DNA from: Mycobacterium sp. GA-0227b
GTDB taxonomy: Bacteria > Actinomycetota > Actinomycetes > Mycobacteriales > Mycobacteriaceae
DNA length: 64,000 bases
NCBI RefSeq assembly: GCF_001499855.1
Contig: NZ_LQIK01000032.1
Span: forward strand, 62,001-126,000
Reading direction: 5' to 3'
The first letter of the stretch is position 1, and each line of letters starts with the position of its first letter. Below, in pieces: positions 52,101 to 60,606 of this stretch. The position numbers and the translations under genes were made by a program. The notes below the pieces were generated by a model. The model did no database searches. It was given only the letters and a program-made list of their open reading frames with translations, and had not been told where the DNA came from.

Positions 52101-52308
52101 TTGGGCACGGCGGGCCGGACGGTTTGAGGTCGACCGGCTTGGGACTGAACCGTAACGGCTCGCTGTGGTCGCGTCATCTTCTGCCGGTAACGGCGTTTCC
52201 GACGCCGGCAAATTCTAAAAATCCTCTAAATCCCCAGCAGTTTCCGGCATTTACGCAGGTCCGAGACCAGCTCCACCGCGCCGTAGCCAGGCTGTGACCA
52301 TTCCGTTA

Positions 52309-52324
52309 TGTGACAGAAATCACG
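52309..52324 (-). promoter_or_regulatory. CRP-like binding site upstream of rpfA
   Basis: TGTGA-N6-TCACG (52309-52324) matches the cAMP-receptor consensus TGTGA-N6-TCACA at all but the last base. It sits two bases after the moaD stop and about 200 bases before the riboswitch 5' edge. Mycobacterial CRP is known to act on rpfA. Confidence 0.7.
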
Positions 52325-52325
52325 G

Positions 52326-52601
52326 CTAACCGCCCGCGAAAGGGGGAAGAACATCGACGGTTTGAGAGTCGCTCAGCGCCGCGCTGTCATCGCGGACCGC
52401 GATGCCGTCGCACAGAAAAGAGCAGCGTTTCAACACTTTCGCGAGATTCTCGTCGCGCTCGCGCAATCGGACGACCAGTTCGGCGAGCGTCGTTTCCGGC
52501 CGAAGCCGAACCGTCTCCTCATCGTTACCGGCCGCGGCGCGCGCGGCCGCGAAGTAGCGCACCGTCACCGCGATCGTGGCCGTCGTCGTCATCTCACCCA
52601 C
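52326..52601 (-). CDS. moaD: Molybdopterin synthase sulfur carrier subunit MoaD
   Basis: Small ubiquitin-like sulfur carrier, 91 aa, with the essential C-terminal Gly-Gly (PPFAGG). AVTVRYFAAARAAAG start and ETVRLRPETTLAELVVRL are family stretches. GTG 52601 or ATG 52592. Four bases downstream of moaA. Confidence 0.93.
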   Translation of the reverse strand: MGEMTTTATIAVTVRYFAAARAAAGNDEETVRLRPETTLAELVVRLRERDENLAKVLKRCSFLCDGIAVRDDSAALSDSQTVDVLPPFAGG

Positions 52602-52604
52602 GGG

Positions 52605-53651
52605 TCATCCGCCGATCGCGCTCATCGGCCGATCGGGTTGCACGAAGTCGGGATCGTTGATGCCATGCCCGGCCGCCTTCGCCCACATCGCAGAGCGCCA
52701 CGCGGCTTCGACGGCTTCGTCGTCCGCGCCGGCGCGCATCAGCTGGCGCAGATCGGTCTCCTGCTGGGCGAACAGGCAGTTGCGGACCTGGCCGTCGGCG
52801 GTGAGCCGGGTGCGGTCGCAGGCGGCGCAGAACGCGTGCGAGACCGAGGCGATGATGCCGACCACGCCGCCGCCGTCGACCCGCCACAACTCGGCCGGCG
52901 CCGAACCGCGCGGCGCGCTGTCGGGGGTGAGGTGGAAATGCTGCTGCAGGGCGGCGAGCACCTCGTCGGCGCCGATCGCCTTGCCGCGCTGCCATTCATG
53001 GCCCGCGTCCAGCGGCATCTGCTCGATGATGCGCAGCTGGTAGCCGTGGTCGAGACAGAACCGCAGCAGCGCGACCGCATCATCGAGGCCGGTGACCGGG
53101 TCGAGAACCGCGTTGACCTTCACGGGGTCGAGGCCCGCGGCCTTCGCCGCCCGCAGCCCGGCGAGCACATCGTCGAGTCGGTCGCGCCGGGTGATGGCGG
53201 CGAAACGCACGGCGTCGACGGTGTCCAGTGAGACGTTGATGCGGTCGAGTCCGGCCCGCTTCAGCCGATCGGCCCGGCCGGCGAGGCCGATCCCGTTGGT
53301 GGTCAACGTGATCTCCGGCCTCGGCCGCAGCGCTGCCGTCGCGGCGATGACGTCCTCGAGACCGCGGGCCACCAGCGGCTCGCCGCCGGTGAAGCGCACG
53401 CTGGTGATGCCGAGCCGCGTCACGGCGATGCGCAGCAGGCGGGTCAGCTCGTCGGGCCGCAGCAGGCGCTCCGTCGGCAGCCAGTCCAGCCCGTCGGCGG
53501 GCATGCAATAGGTGCAGCGCAGGTTGCACCGGTCGGTCAGCGACACCCGCAGATCCGTGGCGATGCGGCCGAAGGTGTCGATGAGCGGACCGTCGGCCGG
53601 AGCCGAGGTGGCCGGTGCGACGGTGGGCAGGCCGAGGCCGACGACGGTCAT
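52605..53651 (-). CDS. moaA: GTP 3',8-cyclase MoaA
   Basis: Radical-SAM enzyme starting molybdopterin synthesis, 348 aa. N-terminal [4Fe-4S] motif CNLRCTYC (Cys42, 46, 49), TGGEPL near 93, a second cluster in the C-terminal half (FCAACDRTRL with a third Cys at RNCLF), and the C-terminal Gly-Gly needed for activity. ATG 53651 overlaps the YccF gene stop. Longer frames run antisense through YccF. Confidence 0.95.
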   Translation of the reverse strand: MTVVGLGLPTVAPATSAPADGPLIDTFGRIATDLRVSLTDRCNLRCTYCMPADGLDWLPTERLLRPDELTRLLRIAVTRLGITSVRFTGGEPLVARGLEDVIAATAALRPRPEITLTTNGIGLAGRADRLKRAGLDRINVSLDTVDAVRFAAITRRDRLDDVLAGLRAAKAAGLDPVKVNAVLDPVTGLDDAVALLRFCLDHGYQLRIIEQMPLDAGHEWQRGKAIGADEVLAALQQHFHLTPDSAPRGSAPAELWRVDGGGVVGIIASVSHAFCAACDRTRLTADGQVRNCLFAQQETDLRQLMRAGADDEAVEAAWRSAMWAKAAGHGINDPDFVQPDRPMSAIGG

Positions 53652-54052
53652 GCGAAGGCCCGCTCCGGGTTGGTCACCGAGTCGACCGGCACGATCTCCT
53701 TGCCCAGCGGCATCAGCGACACCGGGATGAGCTTGAGGTTGGCCAGCGCGAGCGGGATGCCGATGATCGTGATCGCCATCGCCACGGCGGTGATGACATG
53801 GCCGATCGCGAGCCAGATGCCGAACAGGATGATCCAGATGATGTTGCCGATGAGAGCCCCGGGCCGCGGCCCGGGTTTGTCGACGACGGTGTTGCCGAAC
53901 GGCCACAGCGCGAAAACCGCGATGCGCAGAGCTGCGAACCCGAACGGAATCGTGATGATCAGCACGAAGGAGATCAGCGCTGCCAGCAGGTAGCCCAACG
54001 CCAGCCAGAGGCCGCCGAAGATCAACCAGATGACATTCAGGATCAATCGCAT
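53648..54052 (-). CDS. YccF-domain membrane protein
   Basis: 134 aa with two similar halves of hydrophobic helices (ILNVIWLIFGGLWLALGY and IGNIIWIILFGIWLAIGH), the duplicated YccF pattern. Function unknown. Its stop overlaps the moaA start, so it probably heads the moaA-moaD transcript. Corresponds to Rv0870c. Confidence 0.9.
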   Translation of the reverse strand: MRLILNVIWLIFGGLWLALGYLLAALISFVLIITIPFGFAALRIAVFALWPFGNTVVDKPGPRPGALIGNIIWIILFGIWLAIGHVITAVAMAITIIGIPLALANLKLIPVSLMPLGKEIVPVDSVTNPERAFA

Positions 54053-54218
54053 AGCGGGCGCTTCTTCTCCTTCAGCGGTGGCTCCAGCCTACCGATAAGG
54101 GGGTGCTGGCGAGGTTGAGGTCAGAGTAGGATCGCAACACGCGTCCCGGCGCATTCGGGGCGCTTTCGTGTGTTTCCCATGTTTCCTACATTGACGTCAA
54201 GACAAGCGGGTGAGACCA

Positions 54219-54629
54219 GTGCCGACCGGCAGGGTGAAGTGGTACGACGCCGAGAAGGGCTTCGGCTTTCTGTCGCAGGAGGACGGTGAGGACGTCTACG
54301 TCCGGTCCTCGGCGCTGCCCTCTGGTGTCGAGACGCTCAAGGCCGGGCAGCGCGTCGAGTTCGGCATCGCCGCGGGGCGTCGCGGTCCGCAGGCGTTGAC
54401 GCTGAAGGTCATCGATCCTCCGCCCAGCCTGTCGCGTACGCGTCGGGAGGCGGCGGCCGCCGAGCGCAAGCACTCGCCCGACGAATTGCACGGCATGATC
54501 GAGGACATGATCACGCTGCTCGAGAGCGCGGTGCAGCCGGAGCTGCGTAAGGGCCGTTATCCGGACCGCAAGGTCGCCCGTCGGGTGTCCGAGGTGGTCC
54601 GGGCGGTCGCGCGCGAGCTCGAGTCCTAG
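54219..54629 (+). CDS. cspB: Cold-shock protein CspB-like
   Basis: Nucleic-acid-binding cold-shock domain (1-66: TGRVKWYDAEKGFGFLSQ, EDVYVRSSAL) plus a C-terminal helical extension (about 75-136) found in the mycobacterial CspB class, 136 aa in all. GTG 54219 matches the known N-terminus; GTG 54210 is the alternative. Divergent from YccF by 166 bases. A long inverted repeat follows the stop. Confidence 0.92.
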   Translation: MPTGRVKWYDAEKGFGFLSQEDGEDVYVRSSALPSGVETLKAGQRVEFGIAAGRRGPQALTLKVIDPPPSLSRTRREAAAAERKHSPDELHGMIEDMITLLESAVQPELRKGRYPDRKVARRVSEVVRAVARELES

Positions 54630-54641
54630 GCATTCCGCGGC

Positions 54642-54696
54642 GAGTGTCGGGTTGATCGACACCTGACGCCGAATTGCGTGCGTCAACCCGACACTC
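54642..54696. repeat. 14-bp inverted repeat after cspB
   Basis: GAGTGTCGGGTTGA (54642-54655) and its exact inverse (54683-54696), 27-base loop, between cspB and the GST-like gene. It may end cspB transcription, or be a dispersed intergenic palindrome. Confidence 0.6.
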
Positions 54697-54714
54697 GGCG
54701 GGCATGCTGACTGC

Positions 54715-55731
54715 ATGGCATATGTCGCCGACAAGTCCGACTCAGGTGGCGAGTTCAACCGCGACACCAAGTACATCTCCACGCGCATCACGGCAGACGG
54801 CCGCGACGGCTACCCCGTCGAGCCCGGCCGGTATCGGCTCGTCGTGGCGCGGGCCTGCCCGTGGGCCAATCGCACGATCATCGTCCGCAGGCTGCTCGGC
54901 CTGGAAGACGCGCTGTCCATTGGCTTTTGCGGGCCTACCCATGACGAGGACAGCTGGACGTTCGACCTCGATCCAGACGGCGTCGACCCGGTGCTGGGAA
55001 TTCCCCGGCTCAAGGACGCCTACCTGAAGCGCTTCCCCGATTACGACAAAGGCATCACGGTGCCCGCGATCGTCGACGTGCCGACCGGCGAGGTCGTCAT
55101 CAACGACTTCCCGCAGATCACGCTGGACTTCTCCACCGAGTGGACGAAGTATCACCGCGACGGGGCGCCCGAGCTGTATCCCGACCGGCTGCGCGACGAG
55201 ATCGACGAGGTGGCGCAGCGGGTCTACACGGAGGTCAACAACGGCGTGTACCGATGCGGGTTCGCCGGGTCGCAGGACGCCTACAACAAGGCCTACGACA
55301 GGTTGTTCACCGCGCTCGACTGGCTCGAGGAGCGACTACGCGACCAGCGCTACCTCGTCGGCGACACGATCACCGAAGCCGACGTTCGGTTGTTCACCAC
55401 GTTGGCCCGCTTTGACCCCGTCTACCACGGCCACTTCAAAACCAACCGCTGCAAGCTCGCCGAGATGCCGGTGCTGTGGGCGTATGCCCGCGACCTGTTC
55501 CAGACGCCCGGTTTCGGCGACACCATCGACTTCGTCCAGATCAAGCAGCACTACTACCTCGTGCATACCGACATCAACCCGACGCAGGTTGTGCCGAAGG
55601 GTCCGGAGCTGTCCAACTGGCTCACGGCGCACGGCCGGGAGACGTTGGGCGGCAGGCCTTTCGGCGACGGAACACCGCCAGGGCCAGTGCGCGACGGCGA
55701 GCGGGTGCCCGACGGACACGGCGCCGGTTAG
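54715..55731 (+). CDS. Glutathionyl-hydroquinone reductase-like GST-family protein
   Basis: 338 aa. Thioredoxin-like domain with ARACPWANRT (catalytic Cys48, CPW(A) motif) and VPAIVD, then the all-helical GST domain with YLVGDTITEADVRLF. This is the Xi-class/YqjG family, which removes thiol adducts from quinones. Mycobacteria lack glutathione, so a mycothiol adduct is the likely substrate; that is inference. ATG 54715. Confidence 0.9.
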   Translation: MAYVADKSDSGGEFNRDTKYISTRITADGRDGYPVEPGRYRLVVARACPWANRTIIVRRLLGLEDALSIGFCGPTHDEDSWTFDLDPDGVDPVLGIPRLKDAYLKRFPDYDKGITVPAIVDVPTGEVVINDFPQITLDFSTEWTKYHRDGAPELYPDRLRDEIDEVAQRVYTEVNNGVYRCGFAGSQDAYNKAYDRLFTALDWLEERLRDQRYLVGDTITEADVRLFTTLARFDPVYHGHFKTNRCKLAEMPVLWAYARDLFQTPGFGDTIDFVQIKQHYYLVHTDINPTQVVPKGPELSNWLTAHGRETLGGRPFGDGTPPGPVRDGERVPDGHGAG

Positions 55732-55863
55732 CGGTTGCGCCACAGGTGTCACGCGAGTCTCAGCGGGTGACGTTCTGTCGCAAGAGTTCGAGTGCACCGT
55801 CGCAAAACGTCGCACGGAGTGAGGCCTGTGCCTGCCGTGGCTGCCACTCGGCCTAGATCAATT

Positions 55864-55916
55864 GTCGGGCTCCTCAGCGCGACTCGTCCCTCGTCGCTTG
55901 ATCGTCGCCCGACTAG
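55864..55916. repeat. 53-bp gene-end repeat, copy A
   Basis: 53 bases that match copy B (58963-59015) at 46 positions. Hairpin stem GCGAC/GTCGC at 55879-55883 and 55893-55897 around a 9-base loop, and GTCGG/CCGAC termini. The TAG stop of the minus-strand DUF2771 gene lies inside, at repeat positions 50-52. Confidence 0.75.
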
Positions 55917-56392
55917 GCCCACACCGTTCGCACCGACCACTCGGCGTGCGGGGCGGGCACCTCTTCACCGTCGACGCGGATCAGCGTCGGCAGCAGCACG
56001 GCGAAACCGGTGAGCTTGCCGCGCCGCGGATCGACGGTGGGAATGGTCACCGCCAAGCGTGTCTCGGGCCGGAACTCCTCGATGACGTCGCCACCCGCGT
56101 ACTGCCGCAACAGCACCCACGGCGCGCGCGCGATCGCCGGCGGCACCGACAACTGCACGGCATCGCGTTCGGTGACCGGCAGTTCGCCCTGCTCGGCGAA
56201 AACCTCGCACTTCGTGGGGTTGAGCACCTCGCAGTACCGGTAGGGTCCGACGCGGACCAGGTGTCCGTGCGAAAATGCACTGATCTCAGGGTATTTCGGT
56301 GAGTCGTGATCGCTGAGCCGCCAGATGAGCACACCCGTACCCGCCGACGCGAGAACCACCACTGCCGCGAGCGCGGCGAGCATGCGTTTCAC
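55913..56392 (-). CDS. DUF2771 exported protein
   Basis: 159 aa with an N-terminal signal-anchor (MKRMLAALAAVVVLASAG) and a compact beta-rich domain with a Cys pair (YRYCEVLNPTKCEVF) that may form a disulfide. GTG 56392 overlaps the stop of the MFS gene. Position equals Rv0875c. Function unknown. Its stop codon falls in a dispersed repeat. Confidence 0.85.
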   Translation of the reverse strand: MKRMLAALAAVVVLASAGTGVLIWRLSDHDSPKYPEISAFSHGHLVRVGPYRYCEVLNPTKCEVFAEQGELPVTERDAVQLSVPPAIARAPWVLLRQYAGGDVIEEFRPETRLAVTIPTVDPRRGKLTGFAVLLPTLIRVDGEEVPAPHAEWSVRTVWA

Positions 56393-58068
56393 TCGTGTGC
56401 CACCGCCGCGGTGTCCGGACGGCCGCCCTCCGGTTCGGCGAGCACCGGCCGGTTGCCGCCCAGGCCGGGAATCAACGATTCGCCGCGGTAGCTGACCACG
56501 GTCTGCGCCAGGCCGAGAATCAGCCCCGACGTGATCGCGGTGAAGCCCACCCACAATTCGGTGTACACCAGCACGCCGACGGCTCCGCCCGCCACCCAGG
56601 CCAACTGCAGCACCGACTCCGAACGGCCGAAGGCCGACGCGCGCGACTCCTCGGGCAGGTCATCTTGCAGCGACGCATCCAGCGACGCCTTGCCTATCGC
56701 GCTCGCGCCGGAGGTGAGCAGGGTGGCGATCGCGGCGACCAGCAGTTCGCCGGTCAGCGCGGCGGCCAGCGCGGCCAGCGTGACGACAACCGTGCAGCGC
56801 ACCACGACCTGCGCCGGATGGCCGAGCTTCAGGCGCGCGCTGGTGAAGTTGCCCGCGAAGTTGCCGATGGCCGCGGCCGCGCCGATCAAGCCGAGTATGC
56901 GCAGCTGCTCCCAGCCGCTCGCGTCGTGTGACTTGGCCACGAAGGCCGGATAGAGGAACAGGAAACCGACCATCACCTTGATGGTGCAGTTGCCCCACAG
57001 CGCCGTGATGGTGTTGCGGCCCAACGGCTGCCGCGCTGGCTTCGTCGGCGGCTGCTCGAGGCGGCGCCGGAGTTCGCCCGTGCGACCGTGGTAGCTCAGC
57101 GTCGCGGGAACCTCACCCTCGGTGACCTCGACCCACTTCGGGATCCGCATCGCCAGCACCGCACCGGCCACCGACACCGCGACGATCACGTACAGCGCAC
57201 CGGGCAGCTGGACAAGCTGGAACAGGTACTCCGCACCCGCGGCGACCGCGCCCCCGACCATCGTGCCGCCGAGCAGACCGAAGGTCGTCAACCGCGAGTT
57301 CACCCGCACCAGGTCGATGCTCGGCGGCAGCACGCGCGGTGTCACCGCGCTGCGCAACACACTGAATGACTTGGACAGCACCATCATTCCCAGCGCGCAG
57401 GGGTAGAGCACCCACGACGGGAAGTTGCCGGTGGCGCTGTCGTAGTTGGCGATCAACACCACGGCCAGCACCGTGCGCAGCGCGAACGACGTGGCCAGCG
57501 CGACGCGGCGGCCGTGCTGCAGCCGGTCCAATGCGGGTCCGATAAGCGGCGCGATGACGGCGAACGGCGCAATGGTGATCAACAGGTACAGCGCGACTCT
57601 GCTCTTGCTCTCGCCGGAGGCCGCGGCGAAGAACAGCGTGTTGGCCAGCGCGACGGCCATCGCAGCGTCGACGGCGAAGTTCGCGACCACCGGCCACGTC
57701 AGCGCGGTCAGCCCGGACTTGTCGGCGCCGTCGGCGGTGGCGGCCCGGTGCACCAGGCCGTACATCTTGGAGCCCATCTCGCGGCTGCGTTGCGCGGCCA
57801 CCCTTGTGACGGTGACCCTTTCGCCCGCCGCGCTGCCCACGCTGTGCGGCGGAGGCTCGGAACTGAACTCACGGGTCGGCTCGTCGAGCGGTGGTAGCCA
57901 TCGGTTGGCGCTCGGGGTCGGCCCACTCCGGCGAGGACGACGGTAGCTCCCGTCGCTCGGGTAGTTCGCCATCCCGGGATGTTCGGCATCCTCGGGCGGG
58001 CGCGGAGGGTAATAGCGGGGGTCGCGCCGGCCCGGGGAGTCTCGTGGGTCACGGCGCGGTCCGGTCAC
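56389..58068 (-). CDS. MFS-type membrane transporter (Rv0876c-like)
   Basis: 559 aa: a disordered Pro/Arg-rich cytoplasmic N-terminus (1-100), then about twelve membrane helices (about 125-530) and a polar loop near the middle. Arg/Asp-containing loops resemble MFS motifs (GPALDRLQHGRR near 181-192). GTG 58068. Translationally coupled to the DUF2771 gene. Substrate unknown. Confidence 0.85.
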   Translation of the reverse strand: MTGPRRDPRDSPGRRDPRYYPPRPPEDAEHPGMANYPSDGSYRRPRRSGPTPSANRWLPPLDEPTREFSSEPPPHSVGSAAGERVTVTRVAAQRSREMGSKMYGLVHRAATADGADKSGLTALTWPVVANFAVDAAMAVALANTLFFAAASGESKSRVALYLLITIAPFAVIAPLIGPALDRLQHGRRVALATSFALRTVLAVVLIANYDSATGNFPSWVLYPCALGMMVLSKSFSVLRSAVTPRVLPPSIDLVRVNSRLTTFGLLGGTMVGGAVAAGAEYLFQLVQLPGALYVIVAVSVAGAVLAMRIPKWVEVTEGEVPATLSYHGRTGELRRRLEQPPTKPARQPLGRNTITALWGNCTIKVMVGFLFLYPAFVAKSHDASGWEQLRILGLIGAAAAIGNFAGNFTSARLKLGHPAQVVVRCTVVVTLAALAAALTGELLVAAIATLLTSGASAIGKASLDASLQDDLPEESRASAFGRSESVLQLAWVAGGAVGVLVYTELWVGFTAITSGLILGLAQTVVSYRGESLIPGLGGNRPVLAEPEGGRPDTAAVAHE

Positions 58069-58156
58069 GAGGACGATTCTCCACCATCGAAGCGGCCACG
58101 GGTGCGCAGCCAACCGGTGTGGCTACCGGTTCGCCGGTCAGGCACTATTGGAGGCG

Positions 58157-58954
58157 ATGGACAGTGTGACCGAATCCGCCGAGCACGGCGCCGACGCTTC
58201 CGGTGAGAACGCCGCCGGGCGCCCGGACCTGGAGGCCGTACTCCTGGGCGCCGTCGACGACGCGCGCGCGGCGATCGTCGAGTTCAGCGGCGAGGACACC
58301 GTCGGCGAGTACCTGGGGGCGAGCTTCGACGACCCGACCGCGGCCACGCACCGGTTCCTCGCCGTCATGCCGGGCTATCGCGGCTGGCAGTGGGCCGTTG
58401 TCGTCGCGGCGTGGCCGGGCGCCGACCACGCCACGATCAGCGAGGTCGTGCTGGTACCCGGACCGACGGCGTTGCTGGCGCCCAAGTGGGTGCCCTGGCA
58501 AGACCGCGTCCGGCCGGGCGACCTGGGCCCCGGTGACCTCCTGGCTCCGTCCGCAGACGACCCCCGTCTGGTTCCCGGCTACATGGCCACCGGCGATCCG
58601 GAAGTCGACGAGGTCGCCGCCGAAGTGGGTTTGGGCCGTCGGCAGGTGCTCAGCCCGTGGGGCCGGATGGACGCGGCGCAACGTTGGCACGACGGGGATT
58701 ACGGTCCGGGTTCGCCGATGGCGCGTTCGACGCGGCGCGTGTGCCGCGACTGCGGGTTCTATCTGCCGCTCACCGGGACGCTGGGCACGATGTTCGGCGT
58801 CTGCGCGAACGAGTTCTCCGCCGACGGTCACGTGGTCGACGCCGAATACGGGTGCGGCGCACACTCGGACACGCCGCAACCGGCCGGTGGCGGCTCTCCG
58901 TTGTACGACCCGTACGACGACGGCGTGCTCGATCTGACCGAGCCGGCCGACTAG
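58157..58954 (+). CDS. DUF3027 family protein (Rv0877-like)
   Basis: 265 aa. After an acidic disordered N-terminus there is a globular domain (DARAAIVEFSGEDTVGEYLG, WQWAVVVAAWPGADHATISEV). A C-terminal set of Cys residues (VCRDCGFYL, GVCANEF, YGCGAH) looks like a zinc-binding site. ATG 58157 given; GGAGG is only two bases before it, so TTG 58148 is a possible start. Function unknown. Confidence 0.84.
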   Translation: MDSVTESAEHGADASGENAAGRPDLEAVLLGAVDDARAAIVEFSGEDTVGEYLGASFDDPTAATHRFLAVMPGYRGWQWAVVVAAWPGADHATISEVVLVPGPTALLAPKWVPWQDRVRPGDLGPGDLLAPSADDPRLVPGYMATGDPEVDEVAAEVGLGRRQVLSPWGRMDAAQRWHDGDYGPGSPMARSTRRVCRDCGFYLPLTGTLGTMFGVCANEFSADGHVVDAEYGCGAHSDTPQPAGGGSPLYDPYDDGVLDLTEPAD

Positions 58955-58962
58955 CGTTTTTG

Positions 58963-59015
58963 GTCGGACTCCTCATCGCGGCTCGTTCCTCGCCGCTTGA
59001 TCGTCATCCGACTAG
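58963..59015. repeat. 53-bp gene-end repeat, copy B
   Basis: Second copy of the repeat at 55864. Stem GCGGC/GCCGC at 58978-58982 and 58992-58996: relative to copy A, two changes on opposite sides keep the stem paired. The TAG stop of the minus-strand SRPBCC gene lies at repeat positions 50-52, exactly as in copy A. Confidence 0.75.
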
Positions 59016-59464
59016 CGCTCGGCCGCGGCCTTGATCCGCGCCAGCGACTCGTTCATACCCTCGACGAGCTCACGCTCGAAGCTGGGCACACCGCCCATCA
59101 ACGCGTTGACCGTCATGTTGGAGATCGGTTTCACACCGTTTTCGGCATGCCGCGTTTCCACCAACCGGGTGCCGGTCTCGGTGGGTTCGAGCTCGTAGCT
59201 CCACACCGTGCCGTTCTGATTCACCCGGAACGCGAGCTTCTTCTCCGGAATCAACTCGGTGATCTGGCTTGTGGTGGGCCACACCAGGAACTTTCGCCGA
59301 TTGAGATTGACCGTCTTCGCCCCGCGCCGCAGCGGACCGAAGGTTTTCATCATTCGGCACTGCGGGCTCCAGCGTGGCATGTTCTTGAGGTCGGAGACCA
59401 GTTCCCAGACCTTCGCCACCGGGGCGTTGATCGTGGTTTCGGCCTGCAACAGCGGTGCTGCCAT
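59012..59464 (-). CDS. SRPBCC family protein (CoxG/polyketide-cyclase-like)
   Basis: 150 aa from ATG 59464, with AGGAGAAGG just upstream. START-like fold: AETTINAPVAKVWELVSDLKNMPRWSP start and LVETRHAENGVKPI. More distant from the three paralogues at 31.8-35.3 kb. Ligand unknown. Upstream frame extensions are rejected as they cross DUF2530 in another frame. Confidence 0.87.
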   Translation of the reverse strand: MAAPLLQAETTINAPVAKVWELVSDLKNMPRWSPQCRMMKTFGPLRRGAKTVNLNRRKFLVWPTTSQITELIPEKKLAFRVNQNGTVWSYELEPTETGTRLVETRHAENGVKPISNMTVNALMGGVPSFERELVEGMNESLARIKAAAER

Positions 59465-59484
59465 CGCCTTCTCCTGTCTTGTCG

Positions 59485-59724
59485 TCACGTGAGTCCGCTC
59501 TGCGCCCCGCGCGACCCATGGCGCACGGCGCGACGTTGCCACAACCAGATCGCTGTGCCAAGGGCGCCGACGCCCAGGCCGGCCACCGTGTAGGGCCGCC
59601 ACTCGTGTAGACCGGTCACCGTGAACGCCAGGATCGCAGCGACGACCCAACCGGCCGCGATCGCGACGATGACCGGCAGTGGCCGCAACAGGATGTCGGG
59701 CAGCGGGGGCGGATGCGGGGTCAT
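59485..59724 (-). CDS. DUF2530 membrane protein
   Basis: 79 aa, proline-rich start and two membrane helices (VIVAIAAGWVVAAILAF and AGLGVGALGTAIWLW), the DUF2530 layout. Just upstream of the SRPBCC gene. Corresponds to Rv0879c. Function unknown. Confidence 0.83.
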   Translation of the reverse strand: MTPHPPPLPDILLRPLPVIVAIAAGWVVAAILAFTVTGLHEWRPYTVAGLGVGALGTAIWLWQRRAVRHGSRGAQSGLT

Positions 59725-59787
59725 CGCTATGAAACCTAGCCGATCGCGGCCGGCTCATCGGTCAGACGACCCGGATTGCGGACGTCG

Positions 59788-60606
59788 GTGAGCGTCAACG
59801 TAATCGACGTCGCCGATCCGTCCGACCCACGGCTGGACGACTTCCGCGACCTCAACAGCGTCGACCGCAGACCCGACCTGCCCACCGGTAAGGGTCTGGT
59901 GATCGCCGAGGGTGTGCTGGTCGTGCAGCGCATGCTGGCGTCGCGGTTCCGGCCCCGCGCGATGATGGGCACCGACCGCCGCATGCAGGAACTCGCGGCC
60001 GACCTGCCCGGCGTCTCGGCGCCCTATTACCGGGTCCAGGCCGACGTGATGGCCGAGGTGGTCGGCTTTCACCTCAACCGCGGCGTGCTGGCCTCGGCGT
60101 CGCGGCCGCGCGAACGGTCGATCGCCGAGGTGCTGGACGACGCCCGCACGGTCGCGGTCCTCGAAGGCGTCAACGACCACGAGAACCTCGGCTCGATCTT
60201 CCGCAACGCGGCCGGCCTCGGCGTCGACGCGGTCGTCTTCGGCACCGGTTGTGCCGATCCGCTGTACCGGCGCGCCGTGCGGGTGTCGATGGGCCACGCG
60301 TTGCTGGTGCCGTATGCGTGGGCGCAGTCGTGGCCGGCGGACCTCGAACAGTTGCGCGACAATGGCTTTCGATTGCTGGCGATGACCCCTGCGCCGGCGG
60401 CGCGCACCCTGGCCGACGCCATGTCGGCCGTCGTCGACGACAAGGTGGCGATCCTGGTCGGCGCCGAAGGGCCGGGACTGACCGAGCGCACGATGCGGGC
60501 CGCGGATCTGCGGGTGCGCGTCCCGATGTCGCGGGGCACCGACTCGCTCAACGTCGCAACCGCCGCAGCGCTGGCGTTCTACGAGCGGATTAGATTGGCG
60601 CCATGA
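59788..60606 (+). CDS. SpoU/TrmH-family RNA 2'-O-methyltransferase
   Basis: 272 aa. The N-terminal substrate-binding domain is followed by a trefoil-knot SPOUT domain with NLGSIFRNA (near 137), VGAEGPGL (near 228) and MSRGTDSLNVATA (near 249). These are motifs 1, 2 and 3 of TrmH enzymes. The start is uncertain between TTG 59776 and GTG 59788. Overlaps DUF2537 by four bases. Target RNA not known; corresponds to Rv0881. Confidence 0.9.
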   Translation: MSVNVIDVADPSDPRLDDFRDLNSVDRRPDLPTGKGLVIAEGVLVVQRMLASRFRPRAMMGTDRRMQELAADLPGVSAPYYRVQADVMAEVVGFHLNRGVLASASRPRERSIAEVLDDARTVAVLEGVNDHENLGSIFRNAAGLGVDAVVFGTGCADPLYRRAVRVSMGHALLVPYAWAQSWPADLEQLRDNGFRLLAMTPAPAARTLADAMSAVVDDKVAILVGAEGPGLTERTMRAADLRVRVPMSRGTDSLNVATAAALAFYERIRLAP

